A stretch of DNA of 64,000 bases from Actinomadura rudentiformis. Its GTDB lineage: Bacteria; Actinomycetota; Actinomycetes; Streptosporangiales; Streptosporangiaceae. Position numbers and translations under genes: made by a program. The stretch covers positions 62,001-126,000 of the forward strand of contig NZ_WBMT01000018.1 of NCBI RefSeq assembly GCF_008923185.1. The letters run 5' to 3'. The notes under the pieces were generated by a model that saw only the letters and a program-made list of their open reading frames with translations, had not been told where the DNA came from and ran no database searches. Positions 1 through 8,790 of the stretch are shown piece after piece. Each line of letters opens with the position of its first letter. Position 1 is the first letter of the stretch.

Positions 1-354
1 GTAGGTGTGCTTCTTGTGGGGCCCCTTGAAGTCGATGGTCTTCTTGACGCCGCTCCACGACGTGTACTCCATGTACATGCGCGGATGGCGCTTGTCGCTC
101 GCGGTGTCGGTGAGGTGGAACTGGATCTGCAGCTCCTTCACGCCCATCTCCCAGCGCGTGTGGTACTTCCAGGAGACGGCGACGCCCTTGATCGGCTTCT
201 TGATCTTGCCGGTCTTCCACTTCGACCAGCCGTCGGCGGCCTGAGCCGAGGCTGGTGCCGCCGCTTGGACGGGGGCGGCCTCGGCCGGGGCCGCGAGAGC
301 GAGGGACGCCGCGCCGGCCAGGCCGGCCGCGGAAAGGGAAAGCGTTCGACGCAT
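1..354 (-). CDS. Secreted protein of unknown function, C-terminus cut by the window edge
   Basis: The reverse strand reads an open frame of 118 codons from an ATG at 354 to the window edge. The N-terminus MRRTLSLSAAGLAGAASLALA is a Sec-type signal sequence (two Arg, then an Ala/Leu-rich core), with probable cleavage in the Ala-rich stretch at residues 22-40. The mature part is rich in Lys, Trp and Tyr (for example DGWSKWKTGK and SWKYHTRWEMGVKELQIQ) and looks like a small beta-rich extracellular domain, but I recognise no family. A GAGGAG ribosome site lies 12 nt before the ATG. It was missed as an open frame because its stop lies outside the window. Function unknown. Confidence 0.75.
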   Translation of the reverse strand, partial: MRRTLSLSAAGLAGAASLALAAPAEAAPVQAAAPASAQAADGWSKWKTGKIKKPIKGVAVSWKYHTRWEMGVKELQIQFHLTDTASDKRHPRMYMEYTSWSGVKKTIDFKGPHKKHTY

Positions 355-943
355 GATGATGTGGTACTCCTCGAAGGATTTTCGGCGGGAACGCGGCCGT
401 CGCCGGAACGACGACCACGCCGTCGAGAAGTCTGGTGACGGCCCCGATGCCAGGCCAGGGCCCCGAGAGCCAATTCCGATCAACGGGAATGGCCCTCTGG
501 CACCAGGACGCGCCGGTGCCCGCAGGGCCGGGTGCCCTGTTAGGCGGGCGACCTCGCGGAGACTAACCGCGCGCACCGGTACATAGCGAGCCACCGTGTG
601 TGGTCGCACCCCGCCAGCTCGACCGCCGCACGGGAACTGTCCGTGAGGTCGTACGCCTCAAGAATCGACAGAACAACAGCGTCCCGCACGCCGTCCTGCG
701 AATCGATGTCCCTACGACCTTGGTCACATGGCCACAGCCGCTTGACAGATGCATGAGAGAGCCGCCCTCTTTTACCGGGCACGCCGCCGTCGGGTCCGCC
801 GGCACCGCGAACACCGTCGCGGCGGGCACGGCGAAAGTCAGGGTGGCGCTCACGTTCTCCTGATTCACGGTGGCCGGGTCGTTCGTGGTGGTGACGGACA
901 TCGTGGACCTGTGGTGACCCCCGGCCGCTGCAGGGCTTGGTGG
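355..943. other. 589-bp gap without a confident gene
   Basis: This stretch lies between the secreted protein and the SDR gene, whose 3' end points into it. Codon bias is irregular and no frame on either strand looks like a normal actinobacterial gene with a ribosome site. The only protein-like signal is the regulator-like fragment at 543-716, listed separately. The outer part, about 355-540, presumably carries the promoter of the secreted protein; no strong -35/-10 pair was found. Confidence 0.5.
543..716 (-). pseudogene. Possible remnant of an XRE-type regulator
   Basis: On the minus strand about 57 codons ending at a stop at 540-542 read like the segment after the helix-turn-helix of actinobacterial XRE/DUF5753 regulators: VVLSILEAYDLTDSSRAAV followed by ELAGCDHTRWLAMYR resembles their usual 'LLxAYxVTDxxxRxxLxxLA' helix pair. 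Upstream in the same frame there is no HTH, no start and no ribosome site. I infer a decayed 5'-truncated copy, but chance resemblance is quite possible. Confidence 0.22.
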
Positions 944-1885
944 TCACTGGTTCGGCAAGATCATCCGACGGCCGGCGGTGGCGCCGCCGTCGACCATGAC
1001 CGAGGCGCCGGTCATGTAGGCGAAGTCGTCGCTGCACAGCGCCATCACCGCGGTGGCGATGTCGGTGGTCTCTCCCATCCTCGGCAGGCCGTCGATGTTG
1101 AGCTGGGCGAAGACCTTTTTGGCCTGTTCCCATTCCGCGTCGCTGAGGTCGGGAAGGGCGCCGCGGACCATTGGGGTGTCGATCGTGCCCGGTTGGATCG
1201 CCATGACCCGGATGTTGTGCCGGCCGTAGTCGAGCGCCGCCGCTTTCACGATTCCCTCCAGGGTGCCCTTGCTGCCGGAATAGGCCGAGCCGCCGGGGCG
1301 GGCCATCTCCACCCCGAGCGAGGAGGTCACCACGATCGCCCCGCCGCCTCGTTTGAGCAGGTGGGGGATCTGGTGTTTCATCGCCAGGAAGACCCCGCGG
1401 GCGTTGGTGCTCTGCATGTCGTCGTACTCCGCGGCGGTGATCTCGTGCAGCGGCTTGAACCAGTTGATCCCGGCGTTGTTGAAGGCGATGTCGAGGCCAC
1501 CGTAGAGCGTGACCGCACGGTTGACGAAGGCCACGATCTGCCGCTCGTCGCGTACGTCGGCACGGATGTAGGTGGCTTCCCCGCCCGCCTTTCGGATGGT
1601 CGCCTCGACGTGTCTTCCCAGCTTCTCGCGGCGCCCGCAGAAGGCCACCCGCGCGCCCTCGGCGGCGAACGCCCGGGCCGTGGCCGCACCGATCCCCGAA
1701 GTGGCGCCGGTGATGATCACGACTTTGCCGGTGAACCGCCTGGCCTTTCCGGGTGCCGCCTGCGCCGCACGCTGACCCGCCACCGTCGGGACGGCGGCGG
1801 CGGCCAGCCCCGCGGCGGTGCCGCCGAGGAGGCGCCGTCGGCTGGGGCCGGTGGTGTGCGCACCGTCAGTGGTCTCGTCGGTCAC
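944..1885 (-). CDS. Tat-exported short-chain dehydrogenase/reductase (SDR)
   Basis: The 313-aa protein starts at a GTG preceded by AGGAGG at a 5-nt spacing; longer frames upstream have no ribosome site. Residues 1-45 carry a Tat signal: GPSRRRLLGG, then an Ala-rich core ending near AQAAP. The rest is a classical SDR: cofactor loop TGATSGIG, the NNAG motif, catalytic Ser in VVTSS, the YSGSK pair (Tyr and Lys), and a C-terminal Gly-rich MVDGGA. It should reduce or oxidise an unknown carbonyl/alcohol with NAD(P). Tat export of an SDR implies folding with the cofactor in the cytoplasm before export. It is divergent from the LAL regulator with 106 bp between, so that regulator probably controls it (inference). 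Confidence 0.88.
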   Translation of the reverse strand: MTDETTDGAHTTGPSRRRLLGGTAAGLAAAAVPTVAGQRAAQAAPGKARRFTGKVVIITGATSGIGAATARAFAAEGARVAFCGRREKLGRHVEATIRKAGGEATYIRADVRDERQIVAFVNRAVTLYGGLDIAFNNAGINWFKPLHEITAAEYDDMQSTNARGVFLAMKHQIPHLLKRGGGAIVVTSSLGVEMARPGGSAYSGSKGTLEGIVKAAALDYGRHNIRVMAIQPGTIDTPMVRGALPDLSDAEWEQAKKVFAQLNIDGLPRMGETTDIATAVMALCSDDFAYMTGASVMVDGGATAGRRMILPNQ

Positions 1886-1991
1886 GATTTCCTCCTGGTC
1901 ACTGGGATCTTCCGGACTCAACCCTCGTGGCGGACCCGCCGGCGGGCATCTGTCAAAACGACTGGTCTTCACCGCCGGTTAGTGTGGACAG
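1886..1991. promoter_or_regulatory. Divergent promoter region of the SDR and LAL genes
   Basis: The 106-bp gap holds a 12-bp palindrome CCCGCC-GGCGGG (1935-1946) beside TTGACA read on the minus strand (+ strand 1951-1956), a good -35 for the SDR gene; no convincing -10 was seen. The palindrome overlaps the stretch just downstream of that -35 and could be an operator. Confidence 0.35.
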
Positions 1992-4841
1992 GTGCTCATC
2001 GGCCGGGAAATGGAACGAGGGATCCTCGCCGATCGCCTGGCGGATGCGGGGCGTGGCCACGGTCAGGTCGTGGTGGTGCGGGGCGAGCCGGGGATCGGCA
2101 AGAGCGCACTGTTGGACGACGCGGCGGCGCACGCGACCGGCATGACGGTCCTGCGCTGCACCGGCGTGGAGTCGGAGATCGACCTGCCCTATGGCGGGCT
2201 CCACCAGCTCCTGGCGCCGGTCTGCGCGCAGCTCGATGGGCTGGCCGACGCGCACCGCGACGTCGTCGACAGGCTGTGGCCCACGACCCGATCCGCCACG
2301 ACCACCGCCGCGTCGGAGACAACTCCGGGGGCGGTCGGTGCGGCCGTCCTGGCCGCCTGGCAGCTCCTGGCTTCGCGGCGTCCACTGCTGGTCGTGGTCG
2401 ATGACGCGCACTGGCTCGATACCGGATCGGCGCGAGCGGTGCTGTTCGCCGCCCGCCGTATCACCACCGATCCGATCGCGGTGCTGGTCGCCCGGCGCGA
2501 TCTCGACGAGGCCGACCACTTCTCCCGTGCCGGCTTCCCCACGCTGCCGGTCGGCGGCCTGGCCCCGGACGCCGTCGGAGAGCTTCTGGCCGGCCAGGGC
2601 TGGTCTCCACCGCGACGCATCGTCGAGGTGCTCACCGAGCGCTCCGGCGGCAACCCCCTCGCTCTGCTGGAGCTGGCCGTCTTCGGCGACACCGGGCACC
2701 TGTCCGCGACGGGATCGATGTCGAAGACCGTCCCGCTCACCGACCGGCTCCGCGACGCCTTCACCGATCGGCTCCGAGCGCTCCCCGAACACAGCCGGCG
2801 CGCGCTGGTCGTCGCGGCGGCCGACGAGACCGGCCAATACGACGTGGTTCTCGGCGCGTTGGCCCGCTCCGGGCTTGGCGCCGACGCGCTTACCGCCGCC
2901 GAGGCCGCGCGTCTCCTCGTCGTCAGCACCGTGGCGGCGCATCCGGAGACGCTGCGGTTCCGGCATCCGCTGATGCGGTCGGCGGTCTACCACAACGCGC
3001 CGTTCGCCCATCGGGCCGAGGCGCATGAAGCGCTCGCCGCCGAACTCACCGACCACGATCCCGCTCGTGCGGCGTGGCACCGAGCCCTGGCCGCGACCGG
3101 CACCGATGAACAGCGTGCGCGGACGCTCGCCCACCATGCGGCACAGTTGCGAAGCGGTGGCGGGCTCGCGGCGAGTTCGGCGGCGTACCAGCGGGCCGCG
3201 CAGCTCACCCGGTTTCCGGAGCGCCGCCGCCATCATCTCCTCACGGCCGCCTACGACGCCTGGAAGGCCGCCGATTCGGCGCGTGCGCAGTCACTGGCCG
3301 CGCAGGCGGCGGCGATCGCCGTGACCCCGTCATCCGTTGGCGGGGGAAGTGCCCACCAAACCGATGTGGATCTGGAACGCCTGCAGGGCTACATGCAGTG
3401 GTACACGGGCGACCAGGTGATCGCGGCGGCCCGGCTGGCCGGCTCGGTCGACGACGCGCGCATGACCGCTCCCCACGATATCGCCGCCGCTCTCTTCGCC
3501 GCCTGCGATGCCTCCTGGCAGGCCGGCGAAATCGCGACCGCACAGTCCTTGACGAGGCGGCTGGGCACAGAGCCCGGCGGTTCGGCCTATCGCCGAGCCG
3601 CCCAGGTTCTGGAGGCCGCGATGGACGACCGCCTCACACCGGAAGACGGCGCGATCTCACGGCTGGCCGGGGTGGTCCCGGCGGACCTCGGCACCGGCGA
3701 CCCGCGGCGGTGGCTGTGGCTTCTGGCCGTCGCCGCCCGCGGGCCCGACCCGGCCCTGGCCCGCGCCCTCGGTCTGCAGGTGGCCGATCGATTCCGAACC
3801 AGCGGGATGTTCAGCCTGCTCACCGTGGCACTGAGCTGGCTCGTCGAGATCGAGTACCAGATGGGCCAGTGGGAGGCGGGCATCGCCCATGCCGAAGAGG
3901 GCCTACGTCACGCCGAGGATGCCGAGCACCTGGCGCGTCAGGCGGACCTCGCCGCGCACCTCGCACGGTTGGCGGCGGTCCGGGGAGACGCCGAAGGCGG
4001 CCGAGTCCACAGCCGCACGGCGCTCACCCTTGCCTGGCGCACCCGGCATCGACTGGCCGCGGCACGGGCCACCTGGGCGGACGGGCTGCTTGCTCTGGCC
4101 ACAGGCGACCACCGCGAGGCGTTCGAGCTCATCGGCTCGACGTCGGGGCCCCTTCCCAGCGGCCACCCGGACATCGGTAGAAAGGCCACCGCCGACCTTG
4201 TCGAGGCGAGTTTGCGCTGCGGAGAGGTCGAAACGGCCAAGCAGGCCGCGGCCGACCTCTCCTCATGGGCCCACGGCCGGACCTCGCCGTGGGTCGACGT
4301 CCAGGTTCTGCGCTGCCGGGCGTTGCTGACCGCCTACGACGGCGATCCCTCCGCGGACAAGGACTGCGCGACGTCCGCGGCAGCCGCCGTCCGGGCACAG
4401 ATGCCGTTCGAACAGGCCCGCATCGCGGTCCTTCACGGCGAGTGGGCCCGCCGTGGCCGCCGCCCCACCGAGGCCCGCAAACACCTGCGCACCGCCGTCG
4501 CATTGTTCGATCGTCTCGGTGCCTCGCACTGGTCCGAGCACGCCCGGACCCAACTGCGCGCACTCGGCGGCGCGGCCGACCACCGGCCGGCCGACCTGGC
4601 CGGGCGGCTCACCCCGCAAGAGCTGCAGGTCGCGCGTCTTGCCGCGCAAGGACTGAGCAACCGTGAGATCGGCACCAGGCTGTTTCTCAGCCCACGCACA
4701 GTGGGTTACCACCTCTACAAGCTCTTCCCCAAGCTCGGCATCGCCAGCCGCGCACAGCTACGTCATCTCGGCCTCTTTGAGCTTGATGGTGAGGCCGGGC
4801 CGGAAACCGGCATGACCAAGGCTGGCACCTCCGGCGCGTAA
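1992..4841 (+). CDS. LuxR-family large ATP-binding regulator (LAL, MalT-like)
   Basis: The 949-aa size and domain order are typical of actinobacterial LAL regulators. Residues 1-45 contain the IGRE lead-in and a P-loop GEPGIGKSAL (31-40). Walker B is LLVVVDDAHWLD (133-144). A long alpha-helical, TPR-like middle follows. A C-terminal LuxR helix-turn-helix (about 875-930) reads LTPQELQVARLAAQGLSNRE followed by IGTRLFLSPRTVGYHL. The start is GTG. It should be an ATP-dependent transcription factor, most likely acting on the divergent SDR gene; the inducer is unknown. Translational frame and codon bias are regular throughout. Confidence 0.92.
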   Translation: MLIGREMERGILADRLADAGRGHGQVVVVRGEPGIGKSALLDDAAAHATGMTVLRCTGVESEIDLPYGGLHQLLAPVCAQLDGLADAHRDVVDRLWPTTRSATTTAASETTPGAVGAAVLAAWQLLASRRPLLVVVDDAHWLDTGSARAVLFAARRITTDPIAVLVARRDLDEADHFSRAGFPTLPVGGLAPDAVGELLAGQGWSPPRRIVEVLTERSGGNPLALLELAVFGDTGHLSATGSMSKTVPLTDRLRDAFTDRLRALPEHSRRALVVAAADETGQYDVVLGALARSGLGADALTAAEAARLLVVSTVAAHPETLRFRHPLMRSAVYHNAPFAHRAEAHEALAAELTDHDPARAAWHRALAATGTDEQRARTLAHHAAQLRSGGGLAASSAAYQRAAQLTRFPERRRHHLLTAAYDAWKAADSARAQSLAAQAAAIAVTPSSVGGGSAHQTDVDLERLQGYMQWYTGDQVIAAARLAGSVDDARMTAPHDIAAALFAACDASWQAGEIATAQSLTRRLGTEPGGSAYRRAAQVLEAAMDDRLTPEDGAISRLAGVVPADLGTGDPRRWLWLLAVAARGPDPALARALGLQVADRFRTSGMFSLLTVALSWLVEIEYQMGQWEAGIAHAEEGLRHAEDAEHLARQADLAAHLARLAAVRGDAEGGRVHSRTALTLAWRTRHRLAAARATWADGLLALATGDHREAFELIGSTSGPLPSGHPDIGRKATADLVEASLRCGEVETAKQAAADLSSWAHGRTSPWVDVQVLRCRALLTAYDGDPSADKDCATSAAAAVRAQMPFEQARIAVLHGEWARRGRRPTEARKHLRTAVALFDRLGASHWSEHARTQLRALGGAADHRPADLAGRLTPQELQVARLAAQGLSNREIGTRLFLSPRTVGYHLYKLFPKLGIASRAQLRHLGLFELDGEAGPETGMTKAGTSGA

Positions 4842-4981
4842 TGGAGTGTTCACATGGCGTCCGGGTGAAGTCCGGCGCCGCGCCCGCACCAGCACGATGT
4901 GCACGGCGCCGCGCCTGCAAGGTGTGCCCGGCGCCGACCGGGAGGTGGACGTCTCGACGCTGCCCGCAGCGCGGGCTCCGG

Positions 4982-5500
4982 CTAACGGAGCTGATCGGCC
5001 GGACCTGCCGGCTCCTGCCCCGGATCGACGGACTGCGTAGCGCGCCGCTCGACCGCCGCCGCGTGGCTGGCGGCGGCCCATCGCTGGACGCCGGGGAGGC
5101 GCAGGAGCGCGCAGACCGTGATCATGGCGACGGCCAACGCGGCCGCCGGGGCGCTGGACGTCCAGTCGCTCGAGTCCGTCCCCTGGGACCCGAGCCAGAT
5201 CACCAGCGCACCTCCGAGCCCGCCGATCACGCCGGCGAGCATCGACATGGTGTTGATCGCGTTCGGCCCACCGCGCCGGACCCGGTACAGCCACGCCACG
5301 TAGATCACCGACCAGATCAGCGCGTACCAGATGTTGGGTGAGCTGAAGACCGAGTCCGGGTTCTCCGCCGCGCTGTTCACAATGAACGTGATCCAAAGCA
5401 GGGCGGCCAGCGTGACGGCGACGTGGACGGCCCAGGGGCGGTCCGGGACCGGCCCGGCAGGCGACTGTTCCGCAGATGGCTGACCGTGTGGTGATTTCAT
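4982..5500 (-). CDS. Small four-helix membrane protein, unknown function
   Basis: The 172-aa protein starts at ATG 5500 with AGGGA five nt upstream; 32 further codons in frame upstream lack a ribosome site. The first 30 residues are polar (KSPHGQPSAEQSP). Then come four hydrophobic segments: WAVHVAVTLAALLWITFIV, WYALIWSVIYVAWL, SMLAGVIGGLGGALVIWLG and AAALAVAMITVCALL. The C-terminus is polar and rich in Ala, Glu and Arg. This looks like a small actinobacterial 2TM-domain-like or DUF integral membrane protein. It converges with the LAL regulator and is divergent from the oxidoreductase operon. No function can be assigned. Confidence 0.7.
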   Translation of the reverse strand: MKSPHGQPSAEQSPAGPVPDRPWAVHVAVTLAALLWITFIVNSAAENPDSVFSSPNIWYALIWSVIYVAWLYRVRRGGPNAINTMSMLAGVIGGLGGALVIWLGSQGTDSSDWTSSAPAAALAVAMITVCALLRLPGVQRWAAASHAAAVERRATQSVDPGQEPAGPADQLR

Positions 5501-5757
5501 GATGTCCCTGGCTAGATGGGGTGATCGCACGCTCTGACGCGCCTCAGGCCGGCCACGTTCCCACACTCGCCACGGCCACGAGATGGCGACCCACATCAGT
5601 TGCAGCCGTCGTACGGAGTGGACGTCTGGCTTCGTATCCGCCGGTGCTCCAGGGCTTCGGCGGCGACACCCGGTGGCGCGGTGGCCTGCTCGGCTGCGGT
5701 TTCCGTAAAAATAACCGCCGGGTGATAGTCGCGGATTCGTCGGGTACAGACCGGCTC

Positions 5758-6726
5758 ATGGCGGTCTACGGAATCCACGCCTCGCACGAGCAGATCCATC
5801 CGAGCGCATTGCTCAAGGCGATGAGCCGGGCCGAGCAGGCGGGTTTCTCGGCGGCGATGTCGTCGGACCACTTCTCGCCGTGGAGTGCCCGGCAGGGGCA
5901 GTCGGCGTTCGCCTGGTCGTGGCTCGGGGCCGCGCTGCAGGCCACCGGGCTGCCGTACGGCGTGGTGAACGCGCCGGGCCAGCGCTACCACCCGGCGATC
6001 ATCGCGCAGGCGATCGGCACGCTCGGGGCGATGTATCCGGGGCGGTTCTGGGCGGCACTCGGCAGCGGTGAGGCCAGCAACGAGCACATCACCGGCGGCG
6101 GCTGGCCCCGCAAGGAGGTCCGCAACGCGCGGCTGCTCGAATGCGTTCAGATCATCCGGGCCCTGCTGGCCGGGGAGGAGGTCAGCCATGACGGCCTGGT
6201 GACCGTCGACCGGGCCAGGTTGTGGACGCTGCCGGAGACCGTGCCGAAGCTCGTGGGCGCGGCGGTGAGCGTGGACACCGCCCGCTGGTGCGCCGGCTGG
6301 GCGGACGGGCTCATCACGGTGAACGCCCCGCAGGAGACACTCACCCGGATCGTGGACGCCTACCGTGACAACGGCGGCCGTGGCTCGCTCCACCTGCAGG
6401 TGCACCTGAGCTGGGCCCCGGACGAGGATGAGGCCGCCCGGATCGCGCACGACCAATGGCGCAGCAACGTGTTCGCGCCGCCGGTGCCTTGGGACCTGGA
6501 GACGGTCGAGCACTTCGATGAGGTGTCCAAGCACGTGACGCCGCAGCAGGTCACCGAGGCGGTCAACGTCTCGGCGGACCTCGGCCGGCACGCCGCCTGG
6601 CTGCACGAGTACGCCGAGCTCGGCTTCGACGGGATCTACCTCCACCACGTCGGACGGGAACTCGACCAGTTCATCGATGCGTTCGGCGCCAAGGTGCTGC
6701 CGCATCTGGTGGAAGGATCGCAATGA
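5758..6726 (+). CDS. LLM-class flavin-dependent oxidoreductase
   Basis: The 322-aa protein begins at ATG 5758 (MAVYGIHASHEQIHPS). The upstream extension to 5521 has poor coding character and was rejected. It is a luciferase-like TIM-barrel protein: AEQAGFSAAMSSDHFSPWS, SAFAWSWLGAALQAT, and FWAALGSGEASNEHITG are typical. From memory it matches the subgroup annotated as probable non-F420, FMN-using enzymes (TIGR03885); whether it binds FMN or F420 cannot be read from sequence. Its stop overlaps the next start as ATGA, so it is translationally coupled to the GH13 enzyme. Substrate unknown. The 257-bp gap before it (5501-5757) shows no clear promoter. Confidence 0.85.
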   Translation: MAVYGIHASHEQIHPSALLKAMSRAEQAGFSAAMSSDHFSPWSARQGQSAFAWSWLGAALQATGLPYGVVNAPGQRYHPAIIAQAIGTLGAMYPGRFWAALGSGEASNEHITGGGWPRKEVRNARLLECVQIIRALLAGEEVSHDGLVTVDRARLWTLPETVPKLVGAAVSVDTARWCAGWADGLITVNAPQETLTRIVDAYRDNGGRGSLHLQVHLSWAPDEDEAARIAHDQWRSNVFAPPVPWDLETVEHFDEVSKHVTPQQVTEAVNVSADLGRHAAWLHEYAELGFDGIYLHHVGRELDQFIDAFGAKVLPHLVEGSQ

Positions 6727-8396
6727 AGCTGACACTGACATCCGACGTCTGGTGGAAGAACGCGCTCGTCTACTGCATGGACATCGAGACCTACAAGGAC
6801 GGCAACGGCGACGGGTGCGGTGACTTCCGCGGGCTCACCCAGCAGATCGACTACCTCGACCGCCTCGGGATCTCGTGCATCTGGCTGATGCCGTTCTATC
6901 CGTCGCCGGACCGGGACGACGGCTATGACGTCACCGACTTCTACGGGGTGGATCATCGGCTCGGCACCCTCGGCGACTTCGTGGAGTTCGTCCGGACCGC
7001 CCGCGACCGCGGCATCCGGGTGATCGCCGATCTGGTCGTCAACCACACCTCCGAACGGCATCCCTGGTTCGTCAGCGCCCGCGAGAGCCGCGACTCGCCG
7101 TTCCGCGACTGGTACGTCTGGGCCGACGAACCACCGGAGGACGGGCCTCAGGGGATCACCTTCCCCGACCGCGAGCAGAGTCTGTGGCAGTACGAGGAGC
7201 GGACGGGTCAGTACTACTTCCACCGCTTCTACAAACACCAACCCGACCTCAACCTGACCAATCCGGCCGTACGGGACGAGATCGCGCGGATCGTGGGGTT
7301 CTGGATGGAGCTCGGGCTGTCGGGATTCAGGGTGGACGCGGTGCCGTTCATGCTGGAGACCACGGGCCAGCCCGACGCGGAGCGGTTGCCCGACCCGCAC
7401 GAATACCTCGCCGACCTCCGTGCGTTCATGGCCCGCCGCAGCGGCGAAGCCGTGCTGCTGGGCGAGGTGAACCTCACCTACCCCGAGACGATGCCCTACT
7501 ACGGGGAGGAACGTGACGAGCTGACGATGTGCTTCGACTTCGTCGGCATGCAAAAGCTGTATCTGTCCCTGGCCCGTGGTGACGTCGGCCCGCTGGCGGG
7601 GGCGCTGCGCGAACGGCCCCACGCGCCACGGGACGCGCACTGGGCGACGTTCGTCCGCAACCATGACGAGTTGACGCTGGACAAGCTCACCGAGGACGAA
7701 CGACAAGAGGTCTTCAAGGCGTTCGGCCCCGAGGACCGGATGCAGCTGTACGGGCGAGGTCTGCGGCGGCGGCTGCCCACCATGTTCGGCGGTGACATGC
7801 GGCGCCTCAGGATGGTCTACAGCCTGTTGTTCTCCCTGCCGGGGACGCCGGTGCTCTTCTACGGGGAGGAGATCGGTATGGGGGAGGACCTGGACGCGGA
7901 AGGCCGGCTCGCCGTCCGTACCCCGATGCAATGGCGACCGGGCCCCGGCGCGGGATTCTCCACCGCCGACCCCTCCAGTTTCCCCAGCCCGGTCGTTCAG
8001 GGCGAGTACGGCCCGGACCAGGTCAACGTGGCCGAACAACGCGGCAAGCCCGATTCGCTGCTGTCGTGGATCAGCGCACTGGCCGAGCTCTACCGGCAGA
8101 ACCCGGAGTTCGCCTGGGGCGACTTCACCGTCCTGGACACCGGCCAGCCTGCCGTGCTGGCCGTCGAGTTCCGCACTGAGGACGCCCTGCTGGTGACACT
8201 GCACAACTTCGCGGCGACGCCGGTCGAGGTCGACATCGCCGTCTCCGGACTGAGCGATTCCTGGAAGTTGGCCGATCTGCTGGAGGACTGGACGACCGAG
8301 CCATCCGCCGAGGAACGCGCCCGGGTGAGCCTGGACGCCTACGGCTGCCGCTGGCTCCGAGCCCGGCACCCCGAGGACGTACCCATGTCAAGCTGA
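6723..8396 (+). CDS. GH13 alpha-glucosidase / trehalose-synthase-like enzyme
   Basis: The 557-aa protein has all conserved GH13 regions: DLVVNH (region I), GFRVDAVPF with the nucleophile Asp (II), LLGEVN with the acid/base Glu (III), and FVRNHDE (IV). The opening WWKNALVYCMDIETYKDGNG resembles trehalose synthase (maltose glucosylmutase) proteins, and the length fits an enzyme without the fused maltokinase. A C-terminal beta-sandwich starts around residue 480. It would act on maltose/trehalose or short alpha-glucans in the cytoplasm (no signal peptide). It is coupled to the preceding LLM oxidoreductase by a 4-bp overlap. No maltokinase or glgE is nearby, so the role in trehalose metabolism is inference. 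Confidence 0.86.
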   Translation: MKLTLTSDVWWKNALVYCMDIETYKDGNGDGCGDFRGLTQQIDYLDRLGISCIWLMPFYPSPDRDDGYDVTDFYGVDHRLGTLGDFVEFVRTARDRGIRVIADLVVNHTSERHPWFVSARESRDSPFRDWYVWADEPPEDGPQGITFPDREQSLWQYEERTGQYYFHRFYKHQPDLNLTNPAVRDEIARIVGFWMELGLSGFRVDAVPFMLETTGQPDAERLPDPHEYLADLRAFMARRSGEAVLLGEVNLTYPETMPYYGEERDELTMCFDFVGMQKLYLSLARGDVGPLAGALRERPHAPRDAHWATFVRNHDELTLDKLTEDERQEVFKAFGPEDRMQLYGRGLRRRLPTMFGGDMRRLRMVYSLLFSLPGTPVLFYGEEIGMGEDLDAEGRLAVRTPMQWRPGPGAGFSTADPSSFPSPVVQGEYGPDQVNVAEQRGKPDSLLSWISALAELYRQNPEFAWGDFTVLDTGQPAVLAVEFRTEDALLVTLHNFAATPVEVDIAVSGLSDSWKLADLLEDWTTEPSAEERARVSLDAYGCRWLRARHPEDVPMSS

Positions 8397-8543
8397 CAGC
8401 TGCCGAACGGCGCCATCTCCTCCGCGTCGTCCCGCCCTCGCTCGCTGCAGAAATCACAGAGCGTTACCGAGCCGTGGGTGAGTGAGCCCGACATTGTGGT
8501 GCTCACCGGCGGATGATCTCCAGTTTTCCGCCAGGAGACGGCG

Positions 8544-8578
8544 AAAGCCTCGTCCCGATCTTGTTGGGACGAGGCTTT
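8544..8578. terminator. Strong hairpin terminator between GH13 gene and tRNA cluster
   Basis: The perfect 13-bp arms AAAGCCTCGTCCC (8544-8556) and GGGACGAGGCTTT (8566-8578) surround a 9-nt loop. It lies just beyond the 3' end of the minus-strand tRNA operon and also after the plus-strand GH13 gene, so it can serve both. The A/T ends of the arms give a short T tract in either direction. Confidence 0.82.
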
Positions 8579-8596
8579 GACCTCGGGAAAGGGTGG

Positions 8597-8668
8597 TGGG
8601 CGATACTGGGATTGAACCAGTGACCTCTACCGTGTCAAGGTAGCGCTCTCCCACTGAGCTAATCGCCC
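8597..8668 (-). tRNA. tRNA-Val (GAC)
   Basis: Read on the minus strand, the acceptor arm GGGCGAT pairs with ATCGCCC. The anticodon stem CTACC/GGTAG holds loop TTGACAC with anticodon GAC, and the T arm is GTTCAATCC-like. The discriminator is A, and CCA is encoded directly after it (8596-8594). It is the last gene of a Gly-Cys-Val tRNA operon. Confidence 0.96.
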
Positions 8669-8688
8669 TTGCCGCGACATGCGCGTCG

Positions 8689-8759
8689 AGGTGGAGACGG
8701 GATTTGAACCCGTGTACACGGCTTTGCAGGCCGTTGCCTCGCCTCTCGGCCACTCCACC
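8689..8759 (-). tRNA. tRNA-Cys (GCA)
   Basis: On the minus strand GGTGGAG pairs with CTCCACC. The anticodon stem ACGGC/GCCGT holds loop CTGCAAA with anticodon GCA, and the T loop is GTTCAAATC. The discriminator is U, the base expected for cysteine tRNA. CCA is not encoded. Confidence 0.96.
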
Positions 8760-8790
8760 GAGCGAGGCCTTGCGCTGCAATGCCTCTCAG

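Noticed and set aside
563..901. 112-codon minus-strand open frame near the window start
   Set aside because: It has no ribosome site or recognisable domain and ends in a low-complexity tail; the better signal in the region is the frame 543-716.
749..2404. Long plus-strand open frame (551 codons) covering the SDR gene
   Set aside because: It is antisense to the SDR gene with a GC-rich frame typical of a shadow (Arg/Gly/His-rich, no ribosome site, no family motif).
6636..8369. 577-codon minus-strand open frame over the GH13 gene
   Set aside because: The plus strand carries clear GH13 motifs and correct codon bias; the antisense frame is Val/Gly/Arg-rich without motifs.
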